Shown: positions 53,064 through 63,431, counted from the stretch's first letter. The stretch is 64,000 nt of DNA from Paenibacillus sp. An7 (GCF_009870785.1 NZ_WTWX01000013.1:44336-108335); one strand, 5' to 3'. The notes: generated from the letters alone by a model not told the origin. Program-made: numbers and translations.

Positions 53064-54521
53064 TTGAGTTTGCTTAATCTTACATTACCTGAAATACATA
53101 ATAAGCTGCATGCCAAGGAGTTTTCAGTTTCCGAATTAGTGGCTGCATCTTATGCAAGAATCGGCAAAGTAGAAGAACAGGTTCGTGCTTATCTGACTTT
53201 AGATGAAGAAGGAGCACAAGCGGCCGCAAGACGTCTTGATGATAAGCTTGCGGCTGGCGAAGAGCGAGGTTTGCTGTTTGGACTACCTGCAGGAATCAAA
53301 GATAATATTGTTACGGAAGGACTTCGAACTACATGTGCCAGTCAGTTTTTGAAAAATTTCGATCCTGTCTATGATGCAACAGTAGTTAAAAAGCTGAAAG
53401 CAGCCGATACGATTACGCTCGGCAAACTTAATATGGATGAGTTTGCTATGGGGGGTTCCAACGAGAATTCCAGTTTCTATCCTGTACGTAACCCATGGAA
53501 TTTAGATCATGTACCTGGCGGCTCCAGTGGTGGATCAGCTGCAGCTGTGGCTGCGGGTGAAGCTTATTTCACACTAGGTTCCGATACAGGAGGTTCGATC
53601 CGTCAGCCTGCATCTTACTGCGGCGTGGTTGGACTCAAACCTACCTATGGCCGTGTCTCTCGTTTTGGACTCGTAGCTTTTGCATCCTCTCTTGATCAGA
53701 TTGGACCGCTTACCAAAAATGTGGAAGACTCGGCTTATGTACTCCAAGCCATTTCTGGCTATGATGCGATGGACTCTACTTCAGCTAATGTAGAAGTACC
53801 TGATTTCCTCAGTGCTTTGACCGGCGATGTGAAAGGGCTGCGAATTGCGGTTCCAAAGGAATACATAGGAGAAGGTGTCGATGCATCGGTTAAAGAAACG
53901 GTCATGGCTGGCCTGAAAGTACTTGAAAGCTTGGGCGCTACATGGGAAGAAGTTTCTCTTCCACATACCGAATATGCAGTAGCAAGTTACTACTTGCTCG
54001 CTTCTTCTGAGGCTTCCTCTAACCTCGCAAGGTTTGATGGAGTACGTTATGGGGTTCGTGCTGAGAATCCGGACAATCTGCTGGATATGTATCATCGTTC
54101 CCGCAGTGAAGGTTTCGGATCTGAAGTGAAGCGCCGTATTATGCTGGGAACCTATGCACTTAGCTCAGGTTACTATGATGCATATTATTTGAAAGCTCAA
54201 AAAGTACGCACTTTGATCAAAAATGATTTTGATGAAGTGTTTAAAAACTATGATGTCATTATCGGGCCTACTGCTCCGACAACCGCATTCAAACTTGGTT
54301 CTCAAGTGGATAACCCGCTAACGATGTATCTAAATGATATTCTTACCATTCCTGTAAGTCTCGCCGGTGTTCCAGCGATCAGCGTCCCTTGTGGTTTTGC
54401 AGATGGATTGCCTGTTGGTATGCAGATTATCGGAAAGGCTTTTGACGAGTCAACCGTTCTGCGTGTAGCCCATGCTTTTGAGCAACACACCGATTACCAT
54501 AAACAGCGTCCACAGCTGTAA
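53064..54521 (+). CDS. gatA: Asp/Glu amidotransferase subunit A (amidase)
   Basis: 485-residue amidase-signature subunit that hydrolyses glutamine and passes ammonia to GatB. The catalytic Ser-Ser-Lys set is visible: Lys in [10 protein letters not shown], Ser in [14 protein letters not shown] and the nucleophile Ser in [29 protein letters not shown]. The start is TTG 53064, nine bases after TAGGGAGG. It lies 23 bases after gatC and 28 before gatB, in the usual order. Confidence 0.97.
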   Translation: MSLLNLTLPEIHNKLHAKEFSVSELVAASYARIGKVEEQVRAYLTLDEEGAQAAARRLDDKLAAGEERGLLFGLPAGIKDNIVTEGLRTTCASQFLKNFDPVYDATVVKKLKAADTITLGKLNMDEFAMGGSNENSSFYPVRNPWNLDHVPGGSSGGSAAAVAAGEAYFTLGSDTGGSIRQPASYCGVVGLKPTYGRVSRFGLVAFASSLDQIGPLTKNVEDSAYVLQAISGYDAMDSTSANVEVPDFLSALTGDVKGLRIAVPKEYIGEGVDASVKETVMAGLKVLESLGATWEEVSLPHTEYAVASYYLLASSEASSNLARFDGVRYGVRAENPDNLLDMYHRSRSEGFGSEVKRRIMLGTYALSSGYYDAYYLKAQKVRTLIKNDFDEVFKNYDVIIGPTAPTTAFKLGSQVDNPLTMYLNDILTIPVSLAGVPAISVPCGFADGLPVGMQIIGKAFDESTVLRVAHAFEQHTDYHKQRPQL

Positions 54522-54549
54522 TTCACAGAGGAAAGAGAGGAAATAGAAT

Positions 54550-55989
54550 ATGTCATCAAAGAAATATGAGACTGTCATTGGGTTGGAAGTTCACGTTGAA
54601 CTCCATACGAAATCGAAAATTTTCTGCGGCTGCTCTACCGAATTTGGAGCACCGCCTAATACACATACATGTCCGATTTGTTTAGGACACCCCGGAGTAC
54701 TGCCGGTACTTAACCGTCAAGCAGTAGAATACGCCATGAAAGCAGCGATGGCTCTAAACTGTACTATTGCGGATGTAAGTAAATTTGACCGTAAGAACTA
54801 TTTCTATCCAGATTCGCCAAAAGCATATCAGATTTCACAGTACGATCAGCCTATCGGTGAGAATGGTTGGATAGACATTGAAGTAGATGGCAAAACAAAA
54901 CGTATTGGTATCACTCGTTTGCACTTGGAAGAAGACGCAGGCAAGCTGACGCACGTTGACGGCGGATATGCATCGCTTGCTGACTTCAACCGTGTGGGAA
55001 CTCCGCTTGTTGAGATTGTATCCGAACCGGATATTTCGTCTCCAGAAGAAGCGCGTGCCTATCTAGAAAAGATCCGTGCTATTATGCAGTACTGTGATGT
55101 ATCTGATGTGAAGATGGAAGAAGGATCGCTGCGTTGCGACGCTAATATCAGTCTTCGTCCTTTTGGTGAGACCAAACTTGGAACAAAAGCAGAACTGAAA
55201 AACATGAACTCATTCCGCGGAGTGCAGCGTGGACTAGAATACGAAGAGATTCGCCAAGCGGAACTGCTTGATGATGGAGAAGAGATTGTTCAAGAAACAC
55301 GCCGGTGGGATGAAGCTGCTGGTAAGACGTTATCCATGCGCAGTAAAGAACAAGCTCATGACTATCGTTATTTCCCGGATCCGGATCTAGTTACTCTTCA
55401 TATAAGTCAGGAATGGAAAGACCGCGTTCGCGCTTCGATTCCAGAACTTCCTGATGAGCGCAAAGCAAGATATACTTCGGAATATGGCCTTCCAACCTAT
55501 GATGCGGAAGTCATTACATCCTCTGTGCATCTGGCTAATCTTTTTGAAGACAGCATGAAATACACCTCCGATGCAAAAGCCGTATCCAACTGGATTATGG
55601 GCGACTTGCTTGGCTACCTTAACAGTGAAGGGGTAGAAATCACGGCACTCCAGTTGACTGGACAAGGTCTTGGAGAAATGGTCGGCCTTATTGAGAAGGG
55701 AACGATCAGCAACAAGATTGCCAAGACCGTATTTAAAGAAATGCTCGAAAGCGGCAAACTTCCTAAGCAGATTGTAGAAGAGAAAGGGCTCGTACAGATC
55801 AGTGATGAAGGAGCCATTCTGACGATTGTTGAACAGGTTATTGCAGCTAATCCGCAGTCCGTAGAAGATTATAAAGCAGGAAAGCAAAAAGCGATCGGTT
55901 TCTTAGTTGGACAAGTGATGAAGGAAAGTAAGGGGAAAGCAAACCCTGGACTAGCCAATAAACTGCTTGTTGAAGTTTTAAGCCGCTAG
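54550..55989 (+). CDS. gatB: Asp/Glu amidotransferase subunit B
   Basis: 479-residue subunit that activates misacylated Glu-tRNA(Gln) or Asp-tRNA(Asn) and accepts ammonia from GatA. Seen: [25 protein letters not shown], a zinc-type pair CGC...CPIC near the start, [42 protein letters not shown], and the C-terminal YqeY-like tail domain ending [30 protein letters not shown]. Last gene of gatCAB; a terminator follows. Confidence 0.97.
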   Translation: MSSKKYETVIGLEVHVELHTKSKIFCGCSTEFGAPPNTHTCPICLGHPGVLPVLNRQAVEYAMKAAMALNCTIADVSKFDRKNYFYPDSPKAYQISQYDQPIGENGWIDIEVDGKTKRIGITRLHLEEDAGKLTHVDGGYASLADFNRVGTPLVEIVSEPDISSPEEARAYLEKIRAIMQYCDVSDVKMEEGSLRCDANISLRPFGETKLGTKAELKNMNSFRGVQRGLEYEEIRQAELLDDGEEIVQETRRWDEAAGKTLSMRSKEQAHDYRYFPDPDLVTLHISQEWKDRVRASIPELPDERKARYTSEYGLPTYDAEVITSSVHLANLFEDSMKYTSDAKAVSNWIMGDLLGYLNSEGVEITALQLTGQGLGEMVGLIEKGTISNKIAKTVFKEMLESGKLPKQIVEEKGLVQISDEGAILTIVEQVIAANPQSVEDYKAGKQKAIGFLVGQVMKESKGKANPGLANKLLVEVLSR

Positions 55990-56010
55990 GTTATGCTTGA
56001 ATATACGGAT

Positions 56011-56043
56011 AGAAGCTCGTCTATGATGACGGGCTTCTTTTAT
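56011..56043 (+). terminator. Terminator of gatCAB
   Basis: AGAAGCTCGTC / GACGGGCTTCT hairpin, then TTTAT. Confidence 0.85.
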
Positions 56044-56063
56044 GGTAGGAGGAACTAGCTTAG

Positions 56064-56546
56064 ATGGAAGGCAAAATCATACCCATCTCTTTGCAGGACA
56101 CAGATTTGGTTCTTGAGATTTGGAGACTTCAGCACTTGGCATATCGCCTGGAAGCACAGTGGATTGGCTTTAACGAAATTCCGCCGCTTTTAGATACCGT
56201 AGAGACGATTCAGGGATGCGGTGAATCGTTTTTTGGTTATATAACAGATGATATGGAATTACTCGGAGCGGTAGCGGTAGAGACAGAAGAGGAAGGGACC
56301 AGAACGATCTCCCGGATGATGGTTCATCCGCTTCATTTTCGTAAAGGGATCGCAGGACAACTCATTGAGTATGTACTGGATCTTTACCGGGATGTACCCA
56401 AAATCATCGTTTCAACAGGACTTAAGAATGTACCTGCTTCGAACTTATATCAAAAATACGGTTTTAAACCGGTAGAAACGCAGGAGGTTGCTCCTGGAGT
56501 GGAATTAACGACTTTTCATTTGAATAGGATAAACGATCGTTCCTAA
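56064..56546 (+). CDS. GNAT-family N-acetyltransferase
   Basis: 160-residue acetyl-CoA-dependent acetyltransferase. The GNAT fold is clear from GYITDDMELLGAVAVETEEEG, the acetyl-CoA loop in RMMVHPLHFRKGIAGQLIEYVL (Q/R-x-x-G-x-G/A variant) and the strand/helix end NVPASNLYQKYGFKPVETQEV. The acceptor is unknown. TAGGAGGAAC lies before ATG. It sits 20 bases after the gatCAB terminator and 34 bases before the MgtC gene, so these two may form an operon. Confidence 0.88.
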   Translation: MEGKIIPISLQDTDLVLEIWRLQHLAYRLEAQWIGFNEIPPLLDTVETIQGCGESFFGYITDDMELLGAVAVETEEEGTRTISRMMVHPLHFRKGIAGQLIEYVLDLYRDVPKIIVSTGLKNVPASNLYQKYGFKPVETQEVAPGVELTTFHLNRINDRS

Positions 56547-56580
56547 TACTGGATGAGTTTAACGGAAGGGGTAAGATAAA

Positions 56581-57294
56581 ATGGGCGATCCATGGTACAT
56601 TGGACAATGGGATATTCTCTTAAGGCTGCTCGCAGCAATGACACTTGGTGGATTAATTGGAATTGAGAGAGAGCGGTCTAACCATGCAGCTGGTTTTCGG
56701 ACACATATTTTAGTTTGCTTAGGCTCTGCACTTATTATGTTATTATCGGCTTATGGTTTTGCTGATTTCGTGAATGAAGCAAATGTACGTATGGACCCTG
56801 CCCGTTTAGCCGCCGCTGTAATTACAGGGGTTGGTTTTTTGGGTGCGGGTACCATTTTATTTACAGGAAAGTCTATTACAGGACTTACAACGGCAGCTTC
56901 TATTTGGGTAGTTGCGGGTATTGGACTTGCCGTAGGTGCTGGATTTTATTTTGCTGCTATTGTATCCACCGTCTTAGTCCTTTTAAACCTTTGGGTGTTT
57001 AATAAAGTGGAGAGACGTTATCTGAAGGGGAATAAACCCCACATTATTACACTAAGTGCGGTGTCTACACCTGTACTGATCGAGAAGATCTCTCATTTTA
57101 TGGAGGAAGAGAAGATTGCCGTTCGTAAAATGACAGTAAGTGATCTGGATATCAGTTCATCAAACTATCGATCAGAGTTAGAAAGGCATGTTGAGGTTAC
57201 TCTTCATGTGCTAGTTCCCAAAAGTTTCAATACGGTGTCCCTTGTTACGAAGCTGCAGGAGTGGCATCAATTTCGCTCGATTTCAGTTGAATAG
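56581..57294 (+). CDS. MgtC/SapB family membrane protein
   Basis: 237-residue protein with a five-helix MgtC domain (1-150): MTLGGLIGIERERSNHAAGFRTHILVCLGSALIMLLSAYGF, VITGVGFLGAGTILF and TTAASIWVVAGIGLAVGAGFY. Residues 160-237 form a cytoplasmic ACT-like domain (VLIEKISHFMEEEKIAVRKMTV). The MgtC group is linked to low Mg2+ and acid survival and to ATP synthase control in pathogens; in Bacillales the role is unclear. It is followed by a strong terminator. Confidence 0.9.
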   Translation: MGDPWYIGQWDILLRLLAAMTLGGLIGIERERSNHAAGFRTHILVCLGSALIMLLSAYGFADFVNEANVRMDPARLAAAVITGVGFLGAGTILFTGKSITGLTTAASIWVVAGIGLAVGAGFYFAAIVSTVLVLLNLWVFNKVERRYLKGNKPHIITLSAVSTPVLIEKISHFMEEEKIAVRKMTVSDLDISSSNYRSELERHVEVTLHVLVPKSFNTVSLVTKLQEWHQFRSISVE

Positions 57295-57353
57295 AAGACT
57301 TGTTTGCATATAAAGGCTATACTTTTGTATCTTATATAGATCATATAAAGATC

Positions 57354-57401
57354 ATATAAAAGAACTGTTCAGACTTACTGAACAGTTCTTTTATATTTTT
57401 T
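57354..57401 (+). terminator. Terminator of the MgtC gene
   Basis: Perfect 18-base arms containing AAAGAACTGTTCA / TGAACAGTTCTTT, then six T. Just before it, GATCATATAAA occurs twice in tandem (57340-57360). Confidence 0.93.
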
Positions 57402-57521
57402 AAAAGGCTAGGCTAATAAATACCATTTGATTTCCAGTTACAGACAATAGAGAATAGGGTAGTATCAAAAAGAAAATGGACTTACCGTTCATTGTTTGTT
57501 ATTCAGGAGGTGGATATTCAC

Positions 57522-59432
57522 ATGCAGCCTTCCATGCAATCTGGCTCATCAAAACGTTTTACACGAAAAAAACATAAGTTTATAGCAGGTCTTTTATCTG
57601 CTTTATTACCGGGTTTGGGTCATTTATATCTTGGTGTATACATTAAGGGCCTGACGTTTATTTTTCTCTTATTACTTGATCTATCAGCACTTCTTTATTT
57701 CTCTACGATCGGAATACAAATTAATGTACCGCTGTTGATTTTGCTGGGTCTTCTTATACCTGTTCTCTATTTCATAAATATTTATGAAGTTCTCCAGCTT
57801 GCAGATCAGATTGTAATGCGCAAGCGCAGGCCCCAGGGGCAGAGCGATGATGAGGACAGAACGATTGCTCCTAATTTTAGATTTTTAGCGTGGGAACGAG
57901 GAATCTCTTTCGGAATACTCCTTATTTTTGGCGGAACTTTAATGGTGATGTTCATTCAGCGACCAAGGTGGTTGCAGCAGTACATTGCCCTATATGGAAC
58001 CACGGGTACAGCCGTTATCTTGATTTTAATTGGTGGTATTCTTCTCGCTAGAGAGATTTTACTATCCCTAAGCTTTTGGAAGAAACAAAAAAAGAAAAGA
58101 GTGGCATTACCTTATAAGATTCGAATTGGTCGATATACAGCTGCTTTATTTATTATGGTAACGGGCACTCTCCTGCTGCTTGATCAGATTGATCAGACGG
58201 AATATACATTTGAACTTTTAAGATACTGGCCGTTTATTCTAGTGGTATGGGGAATTGAATTTATTATTTCGTTTACTCTGCATCAACAACTTCGGCCTTC
58301 CAGTAAAAGAAAATATAAATCGAGATTTAAGCCTGATTTTAAAGGGATCGTCTTCTCCGTTACGCTTATCGCTTGTATCTTTGTTGTAACACAGCAAGAT
58401 CATTACACTCATCTATGGAACAGAGTGAGCTTGAATCTTACCTCTGCTTCGATGGATTATAGTGAAGCTGCAGACAATCGGATTGTCAAAGATACCACTA
58501 CTGTTCCTGTAGAGATGAGTACGGCATCTGTTCTTGTTGAGAATGTTAATGGAGATATTAGAGTAAACCGAGGCGATGTGGACGAAATTCAGATTAACAC
58601 CATAGTATGGGTAGATCAGGTAGAAGAAATAGAAGCAGAGGCAGTAGCAGAAGCTTCAGAGGTGAAGGTGAGCGAAGGTAAGACCATTCACGTTTCTACC
58701 TCGCCCCAAGGTTATGGGAGTGAATCGAAACGCCAGCCAAGACTCAATATGACGATTACCATCCCAGACGACCGCAGGTTTGATCTGGAGGTTAGAACAT
58801 CTAACGGTGCTATATACATGGACCGACCGCAAGCGATTAACAACATTAACGTCGAATCGGGTAACGGTAAAATTTATATTCATAGTGCTATCGGTGATAT
58901 ACGGGCTAAGACATTAAACGGAAATATATCGGTTGCCAATGTGACAGGAAGTGCTTCGTTAGATACGAATAGAGGAGATCTCCGAGCGGAAGATGTATCC
59001 AAAGAAATCAGTTTATCGACACAGGTAGGTCATATCCAAGCTTCTGGTATTGTAGGAGATATTGAAGCGAAAACACGCAATGGGAATATTAAAGTAATGA
59101 ATCCTTTACAGGATCTGAGTCTTGAAACATTGAACGGAGCCGTTCAGGTAACATCAAGTATGGTAGGTGGCAATTGGAATATATATAGTGCAGTAGGGGA
59201 TATTAATCTATCATTACCTCAAGACGGAGACTATAACCTTGAAGGTTCCAGCACATATGGGAACTTAAATAGTGAATTACCATTTATCATTAAGAACAGA
59301 GAAATTCAAGGAACTGTTGGTGAAGGCGAGTATAAAATCAAAATTGAGGGAAATAGTGATCTGATCATCAATCAGACCAAAATCCCAGAGGATGTTTCAG
59401 AACAACAGAAAACTCCACGGGATGAACTCTAA
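57522..59432 (+). CDS. Membrane protein with C-terminal DUF4097 adhesin-like domain
   Basis: 636-residue membrane protein. The N-terminal half has about seven to eight membrane helices, the first pair resembling a TM2/short-loop unit (FIAGLLSALLPGLGHLYLGVYIKGLTFIFLLLL), with basic loops between. After the last helix (about 280-298) a DUF4097 domain (about 330-600) forms repeated beta rungs with phrases such as VENVNGDIRVNRG, VRTSNGAIYMDRP, AKTLNGNISVANVTG and VGDINLSLP, as in LiaG-type envelope-stress proteins. Role probably in cell-envelope stress sensing or protection; inferred. RBS AGGAGG, ATG 57522; the longer frame from 57492 precedes it. Confidence 0.8.
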   Translation: MQPSMQSGSSKRFTRKKHKFIAGLLSALLPGLGHLYLGVYIKGLTFIFLLLLDLSALLYFSTIGIQINVPLLILLGLLIPVLYFINIYEVLQLADQIVMRKRRPQGQSDDEDRTIAPNFRFLAWERGISFGILLIFGGTLMVMFIQRPRWLQQYIALYGTTGTAVILILIGGILLAREILLSLSFWKKQKKKRVALPYKIRIGRYTAALFIMVTGTLLLLDQIDQTEYTFELLRYWPFILVVWGIEFIISFTLHQQLRPSSKRKYKSRFKPDFKGIVFSVTLIACIFVVTQQDHYTHLWNRVSLNLTSASMDYSEAADNRIVKDTTTVPVEMSTASVLVENVNGDIRVNRGDVDEIQINTIVWVDQVEEIEAEAVAEASEVKVSEGKTIHVSTSPQGYGSESKRQPRLNMTITIPDDRRFDLEVRTSNGAIYMDRPQAINNINVESGNGKIYIHSAIGDIRAKTLNGNISVANVTGSASLDTNRGDLRAEDVSKEISLSTQVGHIQASGIVGDIEAKTRNGNIKVMNPLQDLSLETLNGAVQVTSSMVGGNWNIYSAVGDINLSLPQDGDYNLEGSSTYGNLNSELPFIIKNREIQGTVGEGEYKIKIEGNSDLIINQTKIPEDVSEQQKTPRDEL

Positions 59433-59502
59433 TTGCTCACATTAATCTTATACTCAATTCAATTCTTTTTTGTCTAATGTACCTCTCCTTTGCCTATATG
59501 CG

Positions 59503-59532
59503 TTGACAACTGTAAGAATAACAATTTACAAT
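59503..59532 (+). promoter_or_regulatory. Candidate SigA promoter of perR
   Basis: TTGACA (59503-59508), 18-base spacer, TACAAT (59527-59532), about 100 bases before the perR ATG. TGTAA-N10-TTACA symmetry overlaps the spacer, but I see no clear PerR box. Confidence 0.6.
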
Positions 59533-59635
59533 AAATATGAAGTCTGTCACTTAACATGGAAAAATTTTGTCTAACAATTTAAATATTTAATCCCTAGTAA
59601 GGGTGCGAGTGTAAGAAAGGTAAGGCGGTGGGCTT

Positions 59636-60055
59636 ATGGCAACACGTGTCCAACATGCGTTAGAACAACTTAAAACGACTGGTGTCCGCATTACGCCTCA
59701 ACGCCATGCGATTCTTAACTATCTAATGGAATCAATGGGACATCCAACTGCCGATGAAATTTATCGTGCGCTGGAACCTCAATTTCCTAGTATGAGCGTG
59801 GCCACTGTATATAATAACTTAAAGATGTTTACACAAGCAGGTATGGTGAGAGAGCTGACTTATGGTGATAACTCCAGCCGATTTGATGCGAATATATCGG
59901 AACACTATCATATTATTTGCGAAAAGTGCGGAACAATTAAAGATTTCAGTTATCCTTCACTGCAAGACGTAGAAGAGAAAGCCGCAGCATGCACGGATTT
60001 TGAAGTGCATGGTCATCGTCTTGAGCTTTATGGTGTATGTAAGAGTTGTAGGTAA
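59636..60055 (+). CDS. perR: Peroxide-responsive Fur-family repressor PerR
   Basis: 139-residue Fur-family regulator. The winged helix covers 1-80 ([24 protein letters not shown]) and the dimer domain has the structural zinc site Cys95-x2-Cys98 and Cys135-x2-Cys138. The regulatory-metal ligands of B. subtilis PerR (His37, Asp85, His91, His93, Asp104) appear here at His36, Asp84, His90, His92 and Asp103. The Asp103 separates PerR from Fur and Zur. Oxidation of the histidines by peroxide with Fe2+ would release DNA. Targets may include the boxed ZIP and ATPase genes in this window. ygzB lies nearby, as in B. subtilis. Confidence 0.93.
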   Translation: MATRVQHALEQLKTTGVRITPQRHAILNYLMESMGHPTADEIYRALEPQFPSMSVATVYNNLKMFTQAGMVRELTYGDNSSRFDANISEHYHIICEKCGTIKDFSYPSLQDVEEKAAACTDFEVHGHRLELYGVCKSCR

Positions 60056-60074
60056 GCAGAAAACTGTTACAATT

Positions 60075-60113
60075 ACGTGAGAATTCCTTTTTTGGAATTT
60101 CTCGCGTTTTTTT
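60075..60113 (+). terminator. Terminator of perR
   Basis: ACGTGAGAATTCC / GGAATTTCTCGCGT hairpin and a seven-T run. Confidence 0.88.
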
Positions 60114-60168
60114 ATTTTTTTTAAACTTTTGTGTTTTACTCTTGTTATATCGGATGGAGGATACTTAC

Positions 60169-61899
60169 ATGGTGAGAAGAAAAACACGAAAACGAGGGAC
60201 AAGATCCCCCTTTTGGAAAAAAGCCCTGGGCTTAGGTTGTATCGTCACTATTGCTTACCTATTGCTTACGACTATTGTGATTCGCAGCGTGGATGACATT
60301 ACAGATTGGAGAGGATTTGAAAAACCAATCTTTGTTCAAGGAGAACTTATGGACGCTGAGGCTAAAGGCTCTAATGAGAGTTTGAAACTCCCTCTTTCTG
60401 TGCTCCAAGAGGAAGTAGATCCTTCCATTCGTTACGAGGAGTCAGAAGGTACAATTATTTTAACTACTCCTGATAAGGTACTTCAGCTAACAAAAGAGGA
60501 AGAGCAGGGAGAACTAAATGGAAAGCCATATATTTTACAAAACGTACTTGAAGAAACGGACGGCGAACTTTATATTCCTGTACAAGCATTGAAAGAAGTG
60601 TACGGAATCAGTGTTCATGAGAGCGCAGACACAGGAGCTGTTTTGCTCATGAATCAAGGTGAAACCATAGAATATGCAGTAGCAGCAGGGAGTGGCCAAC
60701 ATAAAGAACCAGAAGAACGTATATCACTTTATCAAAAACCTAACAATCAAGCGGTGACCGTGAAAAAAATAAATCTTGGTGACCGGGTTAGAATTTGGTC
60801 TTCTGATGGAAAATGGTTATTTGTACAGCTGGATAGCGGTTATACGGGTTATATTTTAGCTAGTGAATTGAAAAGGGCAGAAACGGTAACCGTCCCGAAA
60901 CTGGAAGTGGTGCCAACAGCAGCAGAGCGAAGATGGAAAGATAAAACGATTCATCTTACATGGGAGGCAGTTTACAATCGAGCAGCTGACCCAGATAATC
61001 TTTCTGTTCTTAAAGGTGTGAATGTAGTTAGTCCTACATGGTTCGAGATTTCAGATGACAAAGGGAATGTAGCGAGTAAGGCCGATCTAGCTTATGTGAA
61101 GAAAGCAAAGGCACTCGGTATAGAAGTCTGGGGGCTGATAAGTAATGCATTTGATGCTGACCTAACAGCAACAGCGCTATCCACTTATGAAAAGCGAAAT
61201 ACCATTATCACCCAAATCATTGAATATGCAAAAACTTATCAGCTGGACGGCATTAATGTTGATTTTGAGAATGTATATACAGAAGATGGTCCTAATGTTA
61301 CTCAATTTATGAGAGAGCTTCGCCCTTATGCGAAGGAGAATGATTTAGTGCTCTCGATAGCGGTAACACCTAAATCAAATAGTGAACTATGGAGTAAATT
61401 TCTTGACCGCAGATCACTTGGACAGATTATTGATTACATGATGGTGATGACTTACGATGAGCACTGGGCTACAAGTCCAATAGCCGGATCGGTATCGTCG
61501 ATACCGTGGGCTGCAGCTGCGATGACGAAAATTATGGATGAGGATGAAGTACCAGCAGGAAAACTCCTGCTCGGTGTGCCGACCTATACAAGAGTGTGGA
61601 CTGAGGAAATGGCTGAGGGAGAAGTCAAAGTGAGCTCCAAAGCAATTGGAATGGATACTGCCCAGGAAATAATCTCGACACAGAAACTGACCCCTCAGTA
61701 TTTAGAAGATACAGGTCAGCATTATGTAGAGTACGAGGAGCAAGGAGTCCTTAAAAAGATTTGGCTTGAAGATAAGACATCGCTTAGAGCAAGAGTTGAA
61801 CTGGCTAAAAGACTGGAATTAGCAGGAGTCGCATCTTGGAGCAGAAGTTTTGCGAATGAAGGCGCCTGGGCTGTACTAAACCGAATTCATATGAACTAA
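60169..61899 (+). CDS. Exported glycoside hydrolase family 18 protein
   Basis: 576-residue protein. A basic N terminus and one membrane helix (about 18-40) act as signal or anchor. Residues 50-165 resemble the copper amine oxidase N-terminal-like domain common in Paenibacillus surface proteins; 183-237 form a bacterial SH3 domain (SLYQKPNNQAVTV...GYTGYILASELK); 260-570 are a GH18 barrel with the catalytic motif DGINVDFEN (Glu367) and MVMTYDEHW. Such proteins (YaaH, YkvQ, SleL group) cut cortex or wall peptidoglycan. ATG 60169 follows GGAGG by eight bases; a longer frame from 60142 precedes it. It separates perR from ygzB. Confidence 0.88.
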   Translation: MVRRKTRKRGTRSPFWKKALGLGCIVTIAYLLLTTIVIRSVDDITDWRGFEKPIFVQGELMDAEAKGSNESLKLPLSVLQEEVDPSIRYEESEGTIILTTPDKVLQLTKEEEQGELNGKPYILQNVLEETDGELYIPVQALKEVYGISVHESADTGAVLLMNQGETIEYAVAAGSGQHKEPEERISLYQKPNNQAVTVKKINLGDRVRIWSSDGKWLFVQLDSGYTGYILASELKRAETVTVPKLEVVPTAAERRWKDKTIHLTWEAVYNRAADPDNLSVLKGVNVVSPTWFEISDDKGNVASKADLAYVKKAKALGIEVWGLISNAFDADLTATALSTYEKRNTIITQIIEYAKTYQLDGINVDFENVYTEDGPNVTQFMRELRPYAKENDLVLSIAVTPKSNSELWSKFLDRRSLGQIIDYMMVMTYDEHWATSPIAGSVSSIPWAAAAMTKIMDEDEVPAGKLLLGVPTYTRVWTEEMAEGEVKVSSKAIGMDTAQEIISTQKLTPQYLEDTGQHYVEYEEQGVLKKIWLEDKTSLRARVELAKRLELAGVASWSRSFANEGAWAVLNRIHMN

Positions 61900-61917
61900 T
61901 ATGATCTTATAATATAG

Positions 61918-62020
61918 AAAAGCCGTGCTGCGGCTCCTTCTTGAGCAGCACTCCGATTGTTAGATTGTGTCTAACAACTGGAGTGCTTTTCTTCCTAGGA
62001 GAGTTAGCACGGCTTTTTTA
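61918..62020. terminator. Nested bidirectional terminator
   Basis: Outer stem AAAAGCCGTGCT / AGCACGGCTTTTTT encloses a second hairpin made of GCACTCC/GGAGTGC and TGTTAGA/TCTAACA, with T runs on both strands. It is between the convergent GH18 and ygzB genes. Confidence 0.88.
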
Positions 62021-62063
62021 GTGTATAAAGAGTGTAGCTATTATTTTCTGTAGGAGATGATTG

Positions 62064-62429
62064 CTAGGATCTTGATTTTTGGACGTCAAGTTGATCTGCT
62101 GTTATGTTTGCTTGAGCCGGGTCAAAAGTCATAATCGTTTTGCAGAACATACAGCGGTCTGTTTTACCCAGCATTTTAGTAAGTTTGTGGCATTCGGGGC
62201 ACTCGATCTGAACCGCACTGACAGACATCATACCTGCCCAAAAATAGATCCCGAGACTTCCCATCATCGAAATCAGACCAATAACAAGTCCAATACCTGC
62301 GGCGATCTTACCAGCGGAACCAAAAAAAACAATACCTGCTGTACCAAGTACCATAAGTCCCATTCCCATCATGGTCAGCAGCAATCCCCAAGTTCGAAAG
62401 GCTTCAATCTTAGCTGATTTAAAAATCAT
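62064..62429 (-). CDS. ygzB: DUF2614 zinc-ribbon membrane protein
   Basis: 121-residue protein with two or three N-terminal membrane helices (about 12-70) and a C-terminal zinc ribbon CPECHKLTKMLGKTDRCMFC. The sequence matches YgzB, which in B. subtilis lies between perR and ygxA. Function is unknown. ATG 62429 follows a GGAGC-type site. It is convergent with the GH18 gene and divergent from ygxA. Confidence 0.92.
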   Translation of the reverse strand: MIFKSAKIEAFRTWGLLLTMMGMGLMVLGTAGIVFFGSAGKIAAGIGLVIGLISMMGSLGIYFWAGMMSVSAVQIECPECHKLTKMLGKTDRCMFCKTIMTFDPAQANITADQLDVQKSRS

Positions 62430-62552
62430 TATAAATGCTCCTAACGTAAGAGTAGTTGTCTTTACTGTATAGCAGGAAACCTATGTTTTTATGTAGAACT
62501 ATATTATAACTTAATTGGTAAAAAATCACCATTTATTGTATGGAGGGAAAGC

Positions 62553-63431
62553 GTGGAATTATCTAATTTGTCTTTTCTATCCGAAGAGTCGGATAATCAG
62601 GGCGTCGTTGGAGCTATTGCGTACTCTCATTCCGGAGAGCATTTTCAGGGATCTCTTATGCAGGATTTTGAGGTGTACGTGTTGATTTTGCACGAAGACA
62701 GCTCTTTGCATAATAAAATAAGACACTCCATTATAGGTGAACTCCGTTACCAGATTGTTTACATGGACTGGATGAAGCTTAATCGAGATTTGATAACAGG
62801 AGAAAATCGAAGTGTAACGGAAGCCTTTATGGATGGAGATATCTTATGGGATCGGGATGAGAAAATTCATTTGCTTAGAGACTCTGTGCTGGCGTTTGCC
62901 AGTAAGATGCGTAAGCAAAAAATGTTTTACGAGTACTCTTGTTTTTTAAATACTTGTATTGAGGCAAAGCGTTGGCTCGCAGATGGACAGGTAATTGATG
63001 CATACCAAAGTATTCTGAAATCACTCAAACACTGGGCAAAAATCGTAGTAATTGAGAGGGGGACCCCTCCCGAGCAGGCTGTATGGGCACAGATCAGAGA
63101 CATGGACAGAGCAGTATATAAGTTATATGACGAGCTTATAGCCAGTGAAGAGACCTTGGAACAACGTGTGGAATTAACTTTGCTAGCCTGTGAGTTTTCA
63201 GTCATGTCCAAAATGGAAGGTTGCTCTGAGTTATTATTAGAAGTTCTTCGCAAAAGCAATCATCCTGTAAGTTTAGCTGAGTTAATGATGAATCCAGATC
63301 TTATGTATTGTCATGAGGAGCTCCCGCTCATGCTGCGTAAGTTAGTGCATCGTTCTATTATCAAGGAAACGGGCAGCTGGATCCCTTCATTAACTGAAAG
63401 CGGGAGAGAGATTCGATACTTTGTGAATTGA
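62553..63431 (+). CDS. ygxA: Nucleotidyltransferase-like protein YgxA
   Basis: 292-residue cytoplasmic protein. Residues 1-110 look like a degenerate nucleotidyltransferase domain (IAYSHSGEHFQGSLMQDFEVYVLIL), lacking the intact GS-x-D-x-D pattern of active enzymes; 120-230 are helical. The C-terminal 60 residues may form a winged helix (LAELMMNPDLMYCHEELPLMLRKLVHRSIIKE). In B. subtilis ygxA precedes an rRNA operon; the same order is seen here. The GTG start at 62553 follows GGAGGGAAAGC. Confidence 0.88.
   Translation: MELSNLSFLSEESDNQGVVGAIAYSHSGEHFQGSLMQDFEVYVLILHEDSSLHNKIRHSIIGELRYQIVYMDWMKLNRDLITGENRSVTEAFMDGDILWDRDEKIHLLRDSVLAFASKMRKQKMFYEYSCFLNTCIEAKRWLADGQVIDAYQSILKSLKHWAKIVVIERGTPPEQAVWAQIRDMDRAVYKLYDELIASEETLEQRVELTLLACEFSVMSKMEGCSELLLEVLRKSNHPVSLAELMMNPDLMYCHEELPLMLRKLVHRSIIKETGSWIPSLTESGREIRYFVN

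Noticed and set aside
55387..55887. 166-codon antisense frame inside gatB
   Set aside because: A mirror of strongly biased GatB codons, without a ribosome site or domain.
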